Shown piece after piece: positions 1 to 10,372 of a DNA stretch of 64,000 nucleotides; the stretch's first letter is position 1, and every line of letters begins with the position of its first letter. The notes under the pieces were generated by a model. That model searched no databases. It saw nothing but the letters and a program-made list of their open reading frames with translations, and had not been told where the DNA came from. The position numbers and the translations under genes were made by a program. Origin of the DNA: Erythroxylum novogranatense (Eukaryota > Streptophyta > Magnoliopsida > Malpighiales > Erythroxylaceae); assembly GCA_029891385.1 (NCBI GenBank), contig CM057230.1:34427402-34491401 (forward strand). The letters run 5' to 3'.

Positions 1-1825
1 TATTTGATCTCTATTGATGTTCTTATTAAATTAAAAAAACGTAGGAGTGCACTGGTAGCAATTATTCCATAAGATTGAGAAGAACTCCTAATAGTTTTTT
101 TCGGTTATTTTATTACTAAATTTAGAGTAGTGCATATCAAACATAAGAAACTTATTAAAAAAAGTGTATAGGATAGTTTATGAAATGATATAAAGTGAGC
201 CGATCGACTTGTTTTTATCGGTCTGTGATTCAACATTTTGAACCAGCCAAAAGTTCTATATAATCATAATCTATCTGAAATAGAAAAAGAAAAAAAGAAA
301 TAATATGCACCCCTCCAATTAACTACGACAATATTAAATTTACCTCTCCACATCGATGATTATAACGTTTGTCTCATTCCTGCTGCTTTGCATATCTCTC
401 CCATGTGCTATTAACTGGCATTCTACTTTATATATTGTAGCAGTATTGCAACTGTATATTGCCTTCTCCCCTTTTTACTGTTTATAATAAATTGTCCCTT
501 TCTATTACTTGAAATTGGCAATAATGAAAAGTAAAAAGAGTTATTCAAATCTAATTATAAAGAAAATCAGTTGTTTATTTTTTGTAAGTTTTTGAAAAGT
601 CATCAGGTTATACAATTCCAAAACAGCCTAAGATTTAACTCTTTGATTTATGACACTAGAAAACGTTGCTAATTACTTGCTTTCTAAGGCCAAATAAGAA
701 GGGAGGTCCGAGTTAAACGTCCCTCGCAAACATTGCCTATTAAGGTCATTAATAAAAAGAAAGATTGAATTGAATATTTGTACAGTGGAAGTGTGGACTA
801 TGACCACGAACTGTTGAGTGAGTGAACCTCGGCCTTTATATCTTCCACATCAAACATTTACTACTGTTTATGAAAAGTTAAAGGACACACAGCTTCCTAA
901 CTTTGTTCCAAATTTTAAGCCATCTTTGCGGACAAGGAAGCATTAATTATTTTGTTGAAAGGGAATGATACAAGATTTTATCTTGTCATTAACGGATGCC
1001 AACAGGGTTTGGAATTTTTGCATCCGACTCATAAATGTGTCCCTGCTTTTAATTTCCTCCGTTAATCTTATTATAAATGAAACCTTAGCAAGATTCTCGT
1101 GGAGATGCTTAGGTAGAAATTGATAGTAAAATGAAAGCGAACAACCATTTTCTTCTGTATCCAACAACAAGCATAACACAGCCAACCGTAACCTGCACAA
1201 TTTCTTGACGCCATGTGGCTGAGTTAAATTATATGATTTAGTTAAAAGAAACTGATTAGACGCTGACTTGACAGACATTAAAGCTGTGATCATATAAAAT
1301 TTCTGTCCTATCACCTATGACAAACATGATATGCTTTAGGGAGGTTTAGGCTTTTATGTGCCCCAAGTTGGACAAAGGTCACACGAGGGAACTTCGTCTC
1401 ATGGCTTAAATAAATACTGTAAGAACTTTTTATATACATGCATACATATACGCAACGCAAGAGTGGGTGGGAACATCGTTTTCAAACACCAATTTTTTTC
1501 CCGTGTATTTGCTTTTAATTATGGTTTCAGCTAAGCTTGTGTTATTTGCCTCCTAAAGGCAAAGACTCTGTAAAAAGTAAGCACAAGGATCCCTCTTTTT
1601 CCAAGCTTTGTTTCCTTTGTTTTTCTCTTTAGCTAGCAGAGACAAAGCGGAGGAGAAATTTGAAGTGACTGTCATTGACGGTGAGATAAGCCTAAGCAGA
1701 TTCCTGTTTTATGACCTTAGGATTCTGTTATAGGTTCCTATCCTGTCCTATTCTTCACATAATATGCTTATTATTAGGACCCATTAGCTCCTTTTTCAGC
1801 TTTGGTCGATGCGGTAGACTGCGAC
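1..1825. other. Non-coding flank, no recognised gene
   Basis: AT-rich sequence to the left of the nested copia. The only sizeable reading frame is 123 codons on the minus strand (943-1314). It has no motif I recognise, so I do not call it a gene. No transposon end, tRNA or tandem repeat was seen. Confidence 0.6.
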
Positions 1826-2080
1826 TGTAAAGCTTAGATTTGAGAGAAACAGAAGATAAGAGAAGTTCGTTGTTTTTCTCCACACTTTGAAAACGCAAAC
1901 ATACAAGATATTTATACTAAGGTTAGAAGCTAATTGAGATAAGTAACTAGGAACAGATTATAAATATATAACGAGATATACGCCTAACTTATAGCTAATG
2001 TATTTGATCATCATCATCATCATCACCCAATCTGAAATCCCGCATTAAATAATAAAAACAAAATTTTACATTCCCTTACA
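1826..2080 (-). repeat. Copia 3' LTR (minus strand)
   Basis: This 255-bp LTR begins TGTAAAG and ends CCCTTACA on the plus strand. It aligns with 18423-18646 along its whole length. It differs by substitutions and by an insertion of about 30-40 bp around 2008-2050 that contains an ATC microsatellite absent from the other LTR. Confidence 0.93.
2008..2027. repeat. ATC trinucleotide microsatellite in LTR
   Basis: About six tandem ATC/CAT units lie inside the left copia LTR. The right LTR lacks them, so the expansion arose after the two LTRs were made. Confidence 0.8.
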
Positions 2081-2090
2081 CGCCCCCGCA
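2081..2090 (-). other. Copia polypurine tract
   Basis: On the minus strand a G-rich run (GCGGGGGCG) directly abuts the LTR start TGTAAGGG. This is the usual plus-strand primer site. The RNase H reading frame runs through it and ends just inside the LTR, as is common in plant copia elements. Confidence 0.8.
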
Positions 2091-2400
2091 AGCTGAAGTC
2101 GGAGTAGGATGAAGGTGAAGCTTGTCATGAAAATGATGAAACGGGCGGGTGCCCAGTGGTTTGGTAAGACCGTCAGCTAGCTGATCGACACTAGAGATGA
2201 ATTTAACCGTGAGACGACCTAGCTTAACTTGTTCACGTACAAAATGGTAATCCAACTCCACGTGTTTTGTTTGCCCATGAAAATAGGATTTGCTATCAAA
2301 TATACAACACCAATGTTATCGCACCAAAGTTGCGCATGAAGAGAGCGAGGAAAACCAATTTCATGAAATAGTGATCCCAACCACATAATTTCTATTGTGA
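2081..2400 (-). pseudogene. Copia RNase H, C-terminal part
   Basis: This is the C-terminal third of copia RNase H, cut from its N-terminal part by the gypsy insertion. On the minus strand it begins just after the target duplication with residues resembling the conserved EVMW..LL.ELG block, then WCDN, where the D is the usual last catalytic residue region. A frameshift near 2280 precedes DYHFVREQV and a degraded LADGLTKPL block. The frame ends in the PPT/LTR junction. In the active family this domain removes the RNA strand during reverse transcription. Here it is dead: it is split, frameshifted and separated from its N-terminal half by 10.9 kb. Confidence 0.9.
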
Positions 2401-2405
2401 CATTA
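2401..2405. other. Target site duplication, left copy (CATTA)
   Basis: CATTA lies immediately before the gypsy 5' LTR. The identical CATTA at 13348-13352 follows the 3' LTR. Five bases is the expected staggered cut for a Ty3/gypsy integrase. Confidence 0.95.
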
Positions 2406-5391
2406 TGTTGGGCCCCGAAAATTTTTTTCGTTTATTTAATTGATTATTTATTAATTTATTTGCTATTCTTACTTTAATTGTTTTAATTATGTGTTTATAT
2501 AGATATATATTTTATTGAGTCTTGGGATTAACATGTATGATTGGGAATTAGAATTTTTGGAAATCAAGTGAAGGGTTAGAATTTAATGATGGAAAGAATG
2601 GACTTTATATAATAAGTGGAATAAGAAGGAGGATTAGAAATAAGTGGATTATGTGTAGTGGGCTTGTGAGGAGGAGAGCCAAAAAAGGAATTGTTAGAAG
2701 GAGAGCTCAAAACTATGTAGTTTTGAGGTAGGCTTTTAAGATGAGAATAAAAGAGTTAAATGAATTAAAGGAAGAAGGAGAAGAAGAGAGATTGTCGTAA
2801 GTCACAAAAGGAAAAGAAGAGAAGAAGAGAAAACGTGAGCAAGGAAAAAGAGAACTTTCGGCTAAGTGGAAGAGAGTCGTAGGAAGCTTGAAGAAGAGGA
2901 AAAAGAAGAGAAATCGACTTATTAGAGGTTAGTTCCATCTTTATTTATGTTAGATTCAAAAATGGGATGAAATGGAAGTTAGGGTTTGTGCAGAGATTGA
3001 AGAAAGATAGAGAGAAAGTTGAGATCTATGGATTTTTGGGACTTTCTAAGTAAGGTTATGGTTATTCTAGCTTAAATGTCCTATGGGTAGGTTAGGTTTA
3101 AAGTTTATTTTCATCTTTGCTTGATTTATGAATATTATGACTTTCTTTTACAATGTATTTATTGAATGAAGTATGATTTAATTGAAGAAACTCAAGAAAA
3201 TCCCACTCAAGACAAGGAGGAAGGGAAATCTTGAATTCGGATACCGACGATAAGTGGGTAACATTTTTATAGTTGTTGTGTAATGGGCAAATGCCCTATG
3301 TGCGCTATCTTTGTTAATTGTGAGTATATTAAAAGTGTATTTCCCTTGATTTGAAAGAAAAGAACGAAACTATGACGATTTGATAGAATGAAAGAAGCAT
3401 AAAATGCTATGCTTGTGCCTTAATGTGTGAACATAAATTGGTTGTGATTGGGCAAGAGAGAACCTACTTCGATAGTCACGTGCACGTTGACTCCCCTTAG
3501 CCTTCTCCCGGCTGCCTGCTTGAGGCTTACGAGATCCGAAAAATGGACTCGTCGTGTTTACGGTAAAACTTCGATTTTCTGTCGTGTTTATGGAACTCTC
3601 GAGTCAAGTGTGTGCATTCCATCCTTTAATTGTGTTTATGATGCATAATATGTGTTAATTGACATAGAGTCTCATATCATGCCTTATGTGATGATTTTGG
3701 GTTATTGGTGTTTTATATGATAAATTGTCATCGTTATGGATTCGTAAATTGTGTGTGACTCATTACTCGATTGCTATAAACATGTTAGTCACTGAGCCGT
3801 GTTAGCTCACCCCATTCTCCCTCCTCAAGTGCAAATTCTGGTTGATCGCGGAACCTTGCAAGGCATCGGGCATAACTCCAAGAATACTAGAAACTTTTGT
3901 ATTAAGTTAGTAACTAGCTTTTGGATGGCTTTATAAGCATATTAAGCATTGAGCATCTCATATGTTGTATTTTGTACTTGATTTTGATGGATATGCTGTT
4001 ATGTAATTAAAGTCATGCTTAAATTCTTTTACGATTTGAGAAGAGAATGAGAGGTCTAGTACTCTCTTTATCATGTGTTAGTGTTGATTTGCGAGCTGCA
4101 TGTGGCCTTGAAATAGTATGTGTATGGGTATTTTTAATTATTGAATAGCTGTTGAAGTTCTGCAAATTCTGGGCTGATGTGCTCATGTGGTCAGATTTGA
4201 GTATATTGTGTTGTGCTGCAAATTCTGAGTTGTTTTAGGTTGAATAGGATCAGTTAGACTTGTTGACGGTGCTAGACGAGCTGTAGAGCTTGTTCATGAG
4301 GTGTAATGAGTTAGTTTTGAGGTATTGATTGCAAGGTGTGAGTCGTTAGAATTATATGCAGGTGCTGTCTAAATGGTAGATTGTCAGGCAGAGCTTGGAG
4401 TCCATTTTTGACCCTTATAGAGTTGGATTTTAGGTCAGTAATCTTCATGAAAGTTGTAGATAATTCTTTTACCTTTCCATAGACACTAATTTTGTTAAAT
4501 TCGGAGTCCTAGGTCAAAAGTTATGGTGTTTGTAAGTTCTATTACTGTTTGTGGAGAGCTAGTCGATCAGTCTTAGAGTAAACTTTTGATCTCCTTAGTG
4601 GCCGAGCTTGTCTTTGAGTCCTTCTTGAAAAATGTATATTTTTCTCTTAGCTTTCTAACGAATCAAATCGTGTCTAATTTGGAACTCGGAGTCAAAAGTT
4701 ATGAGGGTTAGAAGTTAGGTAGGTCGGGCTATAGGACAGGTCGCCCAGGCGCTCGCGGGCGAGCCGAGCGTCTGCGCGTTTGGGGTCGGTCTTTGGCCAA
4801 CCGACCCCTCTCTCTTCTTTTGGCCATAAATTTTTGCATAGACCTACGATTAAGCTGATTTTCGAAGCGATGGAATCCTAAGAAAATTTTCTATCTTTTT
4901 ATGCCTGATTTACCAGTATTGCTTTTAAATTGAAAAAGGTGGTTTGAAACAAAGTGTGGAGGTCGGCTGATCAAGTCTGAATATACTTTACTAATTTTGA
5001 GATATATTGAGCTATAGAGCTCCGATCGAAGCGATTCTTATTTTAAATTAAACTAGAGACATAAACCTACAAGTTTTATGAAGGAACTGATCGGTAATTT
5101 AGCCTCTAAAGTTTTCAAATTCTGACATGAATTCGATAGAGGGTCAGTTTTCACTATTTTCTTTAAGATAGTGTTTTAACCATAACTCCTTCATTTCTAA
5201 TCCAAATTGAGCGTTTTCAGTGGCGTTGGAATCGTGAGATCATGAGGAACATTTTTCTTAAAAAGCAAATCCCAAATTTTCTATTAAAAAGTTTGTCTAT
5301 TTGTGGTCAGTTTATGTTCGGTTTTGGGTCCTCTATGCTTATGTATGCTTGTGTGCTCCCGAATGTTGGGCCTCGGAGACGGGGTCCAACA
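2406..5391 (+). repeat. Gypsy 5' LTR
   Basis: This 2986-bp LTR starts TGTTGGGCCC and ends GGGGTCCAACA. It matches 10301-13347 over its length. The main difference is the GC-rich stretch around 4741-4790, which is about 60 bp longer and rearranged in the other LTR. Confidence 0.96.
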
Positions 5392-5396
5392 TTGTT

Positions 5397-5408
5397 TGGT
5401 ATCAGAGC
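5397..5408 (+). other. Primer binding site, initiator Met tRNA
   Basis: TGGTATCAGAGC lies five bases after the 5' LTR end. It is the standard plant complement to the 3' end of initiator methionine tRNA, from which minus-strand DNA synthesis starts. Confidence 0.95.
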
Positions 5409-5584
5409 TTAGGTTTCACTCCTAGGCTTAGAATGCATAGTAGGAAATCGTTTGCTATGTGATTAAATGTTTGCATTATGAATTGATGGTTTGTATTAAG
5501 TGACATGCATATCATGCATACATATAGAAACTAAGATTAAAACGAATTGTAGCTAATTATAAATGTTTTCATTGAAGGAGTAAG

Positions 5585-6763
5585 ATGCCACCTCGTAGAA
5601 GGATATGAGTAGTTCTGCAAGGTTCTATCGCACCTGACTCTCCACCGAGAGAGGAGAGTACCGATGAGTCGGTAGCCCCGGGAGTGGCTGAGGCTTCTCG
5701 AGGGCAGAGTAGTGAGCCCCTCCGATCTCAGACTCAGCCGTCGCCTAGTCAGTCTGAGCAAGTGCTCGCTCTAGACCGAGACTCTTCCAGCATTTACCTA
5801 AGCCTTTGTTCAAAGCTATGGGTCAAATGCCCTGAGCTTCTAGTTGACCCACTAATAAGGGAAGCAGTTGACAAAGCTAAGGAAGTATGGGTCAGAGACT
5901 TCTACGGGACCACGGATCTGAAGAAGCCGAGAACTGGTTGAGGAAGACCGAGAGGGTCTTGGATCAGATGGAGTGCGAGGATGACGAGAGGGTGGTCTAT
6001 GCTGCCAGCTTACTTCAGGGTGATGCCTTGCATTGGTGGGAGACGGTGCCGGGGAGTCAAGTGAGACCAGTAGGGTTGGCATGGGAAGACTTCCTGACTG
6101 TTTACAGGAAGAAGTATCTGTCTGAAGTGTACATTCAGCAGAAGTAGAGGGAGTTTCTGAGTCTCACCCAGAGGAGATGACGATTCATGAATATGGCGCG
6201 GTTTACCCAGTTATCGAGATATGCTTGGTGATGTTCGGTGAAATTTGTCAAGTGCCGAGTTTGAATCGGGTCTGCACCTAGCTATCAGAGAGAAGGTGGT
6301 AGTGCATAACTTTGGCGACTTTCAACAGTTGGTTGAAGCAGCGTTGAGAGTAGAGAACATCGAGAACATCAAGAATGCAGTCAACAGGAAAAGAAAGGGA
6401 AGAGAGCAGTTCAAGAGGGGACATGGTACTTCTATGCCTGAGAGAAGTGCCAGAGCCTTTCCCGTGCAGTCTGAGGAGAGGAGCAGCGGTGGAAGCCGAC
6501 TTAGACCTATGAGAACTCCTACTGTTTCTCACCAAGCTTCAACGGTTGGCGGCAGTAGAAGAGGTGATGGGGAGAGGCCACCTCTTCCCAAATGTGAGCA
6601 CTGTGGGTATCTCCATAGAGGAGAATGTCGTAGATTGACAGGAGCATGCTTGATTGTGGGCGAGAAAGGACACATAGCTGACAGTGTCCTAAGCCGGATA
6701 GAAGAGAGGGATCACAGATGCAAGCTTCCAGGAGGACAGAGACAGTGGGACAGAAGGTTGTGA
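5585..6763 (+). pseudogene. Gypsy gag (capsid/nucleocapsid), degenerate
   Basis: The likely start is ATG 5585, giving MPPRRR, with a TGA 21 bases later (5606). The same frame then runs openly to a frameshift near 5920. The next block holds the capsid signature NWL..TERVLDQM and GDALHWWE (about 5930-6060) and ends at TAG 6145. A further block (6245-6763) carries the zinc-binding region. Its first CX2C...H...C-like cluster (CEHCGYLHRGEC) is present. The second knuckle keeps only GEKGH and has lost its flanking cysteines. Gag would package the element RNA in cytoplasmic particles. At least two stops and two shifts make this copy non-functional. Confidence 0.9.
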
Positions 6764-8136
6764 CTGAAGTGGGTAGCTCTGGTGCACCTAAGAGAGCTCA
6801 TCCTCCAGACAAATCTAGGGGGCAAGCTCCAGCTAGAGTTTTCGCAATGACTCGAGAGGAGGCAGAGACAGCTCCAGAAGTGGTGACGGGTATGATAAAA
6901 TTGTTTGATGATTGTGTGCTTGTTTTGATTGATCCGGGTTCTACCCATTCCTTTGTGTCTTCGGGTAGGACTGTGCATAGGATTCTGAGCCCATTGGATG
7001 CTCCACTGATGGTGAGTACTCCGATCGGCCAATATATTATTATCAGTCAAGTGTATAGAGAGTGTGAGATAGAGATTAGTGGAGGAAAGTTTGTGGTGGA
7101 TTTGATGCCTTTGAAGATGGAAGGATTGGATGTGATCCTAGGTATGGATACCTTAAAGAAGTATCATGCCAACTTAGGCTGCAAGCAGAAGACAGTGAAA
7201 TTCGAGCTAGAGGATGACAGTAAAGTGGTATTCCTGGGAGATAGAAAAGTCAGTCCGTCTCAGATTATTTCGGCGATGACAGCAGAGAGGATGATGAGTA
7301 AGGGGTGTGAAGCATTCCTGGCCTATATGTTAGACACGAAGGCAGATAGAGGGAGGTTGGAAGACATTCCTGTAGTCAGGGAATTCTCGGACGTCTTTTC
7401 CGAGGAATTGCCAGGACTACCTCCACCTAGGGAAATTGAATTTCCCGTTGAGCTTCTTCCAGGTACTGCGCGGATTTCAATCCCGCCTTACCGAATGGCT
7501 CCGGCGGAATTGAAGGAGCTTAAGAAACAATTGGGGGATCTTTTGGAGAAGGGTTACATTAGGCCGAGCTCTTCACCTTGGGGAGCTCCGGTTCTCTTTG
7601 TGAAGAAGAAGGATGGGTCGTTGCGGATGTGTGTGGATTACAGGAAGTTAAATCATGCCACCATTAAGAACCGATATCCGCTCCCGCGCATAGATGATTT
7701 GTTTGATCAGTTGCAAGGGGCGAGAGTATTTTCCAAGATAGATCTGAGATCGGGTTACCATCAGTTGAGGATTAAGGAGATCGATGTGTCCAAGACTGCT
7801 TTTAGGACGCGGTATGGCCACTTTGAGTTTTTGGTTATGCCTTTCGGGTTAACGAATGCTCCTGCAGTCTTTATGGATTTGATGAATAGAGTCTTCAAGT
7901 CTTTCCTAGACCGATTTGTCATTGTCTTTATTGATGACATATTGGTCTATTCTAAGAGTGATGTGGAGCATGAGGATCATTTGAGGGTTGCCTTGGAAAC
8001 TTTGAGAAAGAACGAATTGTATGCCAAATTCGATAAGTGTGAATTTTGGCTAAGAGAAGTAGTATTCCTTGGGCATGTGATTTCAGAGCGTGGAGTACAT
8101 GTGGATCCACAAAAGATAGAAGCTGTGGTTAAATGA
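6718..8136 (+). pseudogene. Gypsy pol: protease and reverse transcriptase
   Basis: A 472-codon open block. The protease active site is near residue 72, reading DPGSTHSF where most aspartic proteases have D-S/T-G; I recall similar DPG forms in related plant elements, so this alone does not prove inactivity. RT follows from about residue 250: the primer-grip region ([15 protein letters not shown]), [11 protein letters not shown], the catalytic D in [22 protein letters not shown] and the FIDDILVYS box near residue 404. The block is cut by TGA at 8134-8136 at a position where relatives usually have tryptophan (VVKW). The same frame continues after that stop. It overlaps the end of gag in another frame, so a shift lies near 6700. 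Confidence 0.93.
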
Positions 8137-9078
8137 GAAGCACCTAAGAATGTGGCTGAGGTGAGAAGTTTCTTGGGACTAGCTGGATATTACAGGAGGT
8201 TTGTGGAGGGCTTTTCTATGATAGCTGCTCCACTTTTCAAATTGACGAGGAAGAATCAGAAATTTGAGTGGACTGAGGAGTGCCAGAGTAGTTTTGAGGA
8301 ATTAAAAAATAGGCTTACTACTGCACCGATTTTGACGCTACCCTATGGTGATGATGGATACATTGTGTACAGTGACACTTCTAGGAAGGATTTAGGGTGT
8401 GTATTGATGCAAGGAGAGAAAGTGATTGCCTATGCTTCTAGGCAATTAAAGCCTTATGAAATGAACTATCCTATACATGACTTGGAATTGGCTGCTATTA
8501 TTTTCGCCTTGAAGATTTGGAGACATTACTTGTATGGAGTTACTACTAAGGTATTTACAGACCACAAGAGTCTTAAGTACTTGTTGACTCAGAAAGAGCT
8601 GAATTTGAGACAGAGGCGATGGTTAGAATTGTTAAAAGATTATGATTTGGTAATAGACTACCATCCGGGGAAAGCTAATGTGGTAGCCGATGCTTTGAGT
8701 AGGAAGTCCACTATGGCACATGTGGAAACAGTGTATCTTCCTTTGCTGAAGGATTTAGCCAGACTTGATGTGATGTTGAGACAAGTTGAACTTGATTGTG
8801 TCTTGGCAAATTTCAGAGTGAGACCAGTATTGAAAGAGAAGATTAAAGAATTTCAGGAAAAGGATGAGTACTTGAGCAAGCTTAGAGAAGAGATAAAGAA
8901 TGGTAAACCTTCTAAAGTAGAAGTAAAGGAAGATGGATTGATGGTTATGGGCAACAGATTGTGTGTTCCAGACATGTTAGAGCTGAAGGATGAGATTCTT
9001 GATGAGGCGCATAATGTTCCTTATGCAATGCATCCAGGGAGTTCTAAGATGTATCGGGATTTGAAAGAGTATTTTTAG
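8137..9078 (+). pseudogene. Gypsy pol: RNase H and start of integrase
   Basis: In frame with the RT block beyond the TGA at 8134. RT-connection motifs ([19 protein letters not shown]) lead into RNase [31 protein letters not shown] and [10 protein letters not shown], then the [17 protein letters not shown] block. The integrase N-terminal region begins with H...H residues around [20 protein letters not shown]. The frame ends at TAG 9076-9078, just before WKGM, where relatives have a second tryptophan. In the active family RNase H degrades template RNA and the integrase N-terminal zinc finger helps assemble the integration complex. Confidence 0.92.
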
Positions 9079-9874
9079 TGGAAGGGAATGAGGAAAGATG
9101 TGGCAGAGTATGCTAAAAGATATTTAGTGTGTCAGCAAGTTAAAGCTGAACACCAAGCACCTTCAGGCAAGTTTAATCCTTTGCCGATTCCGGAATGGAA
9201 ATGGGAGAAGATTACCATGGATTTTCTGATGGGATTACCGAGGACTAGCCGGAAGTATGACGCTATATGGGTGATTGTTGATAGGTTGACCAAGTCAGCA
9301 CACTTCTTGCCAATTAAACAAACAGATTCTTTGAATGTTTTGGCTAAGAAGTATGTGGATGAGGTGATCAGACTTCATGGGATTCCGAGTTCCATAGTTT
9401 CTGATAGGGATCCTAGGTTTACCTCCAGATTTTGGGAAAGTTTGTAGGAGGCTCTGGGGACTAGATTGCATTTTAGTCTGACTTTCCATCCATGATGATG
9501 GACAATCGGAGAGGACGATACGGACTTTGGAGGAAATGTTGAGAGCTTGTGCTTTGGATTTCAAAGGTTCGTGGGATGATCACCTACCTTTGATTGAGTT
9601 TGCTTACAACAATTCCTATTACTCGGGAATTCAGATGGCACCTTACGAGGCTTTGTATGGTAGGAGATGCAAAACTCCTATTTGTTGGGATGAGGAAGGT
9701 GAAAGAAAGCTTGTAGGACCTGAGTTGGTACAGGTTACGGTCCATAAAATCAAAGTGGTGAAGCAAAGGCTGAAAGCAGCTCAAGATAGGATGAAGAGCT
9801 ACACAGATGCTCATAGGAAAGAGATAGAATTTGAAGTGGGTGAAAAGGTATTTCTTAGAGCTTCTCCATGGTAA
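9079..9874 (+). pseudogene. Gypsy pol: integrase core
   Basis: The integrase continues with YLVCQQVKAEHQ (the CC part of the HHCC zinc finger), MDFLMGLP (first catalytic D), VDRLTKSAHF and VSDRDPRFTS (second D). A TAG at 9445 replaces a glutamine-like codon. A frameshift near 9490 removes the usual Q.DGQ.ER block holding the catalytic glutamate, which survives only out of frame. The remainder, from 9527, reads LRACALDFKGSWDDHLPL, FAYNNSYYSGI and APYEALYGRRC. TAA at 9872 ends the block inside the SPW.GVLRFGK motif. This copy cannot make an active integrase. Confidence 0.92.
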
Positions 9875-9880
9875 GGTGTT

Positions 9881-10372
9881 TTGAGGTTTGGCAAGAAGGG
9901 CAAGCTTAGCTCGAGGTACATAAGCCCATATGAGATCGTTGAGAGGATTGGGCCTTTGGCTTATAAGTTAGATCTGCCATTGGAGTTATCTAAGATTCAC
10001 AATGTGTTCCATGTATCGATGTTGAGGAAGTACAGATCGGATCCTTCGCATATAGTTCGACCTTCAGAGGTTCAGTTGAGAGAGGATTTGACTTATGAGG
10101 AGCAACCAGTGGAAATCTTAGATTCAAAGGAAAAAGTGTTAAGGAACAAGATTGTGAAACTGGTTAAGGTCTTATGGAGGAACCATTCGACCGAGGAAGC
10201 GACATGGGAGCCTTTGGAAGCCATGAAGGAGAAGTATCCCTACCTCTTCATGGACTCAGGTAAGAATTTCGAGGACGAAATTCTTTTAGGAGGGGAGAAT
10301 TATTGGGCCCCGAAAATTTTTTTCGTTTATTTAATTGATTATTTATTAATTTATTTTCTATTCTTACTTTAA
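9881..10372 (+). pseudogene. Gypsy pol: integrase C-terminus with chromodomain
   Basis: In frame with the preceding block after TAA 9872. RFGKKGKLSSRYISPYEI is the GPF/Y-like module, followed by VFHVSMLRKY. A chromodomain of about 55 residues follows (approximately VEILDSKEKVLRNK through WRNHSTEEATWEPLEAM). Chromodomains bind modified histone tails and steer chromovirus insertion to heterochromatin. The frame runs through the PPT and ends inside the 3' LTR, so the true family stop may have been lost or may lie in the LTR. Confidence 0.9.
10289..10300 (+). other. Gypsy polypurine tract
   Basis: The purine run AGGAGGGGAGAAT directly precedes the 3' LTR, as expected for plus-strand priming. Confidence 0.85.

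Noticed and set aside
943..1314. 123-codon minus-strand reading frame
   Set aside because: No motif, no family resemblance and AT-rich composition; likely a chance frame.
3448..3648. 66-codon frame repeated at 11346-11546
   Set aside because: It lies at the same place in both Tekay LTRs. The repetition reflects LTR duplication and not a gene family; no motif is present.
5397..5408. tRNA gene fragments at TGGTATCAGAGC sites
   Set aside because: These are primer binding sites next to LTRs; no tRNA cloverleaf surrounds them.
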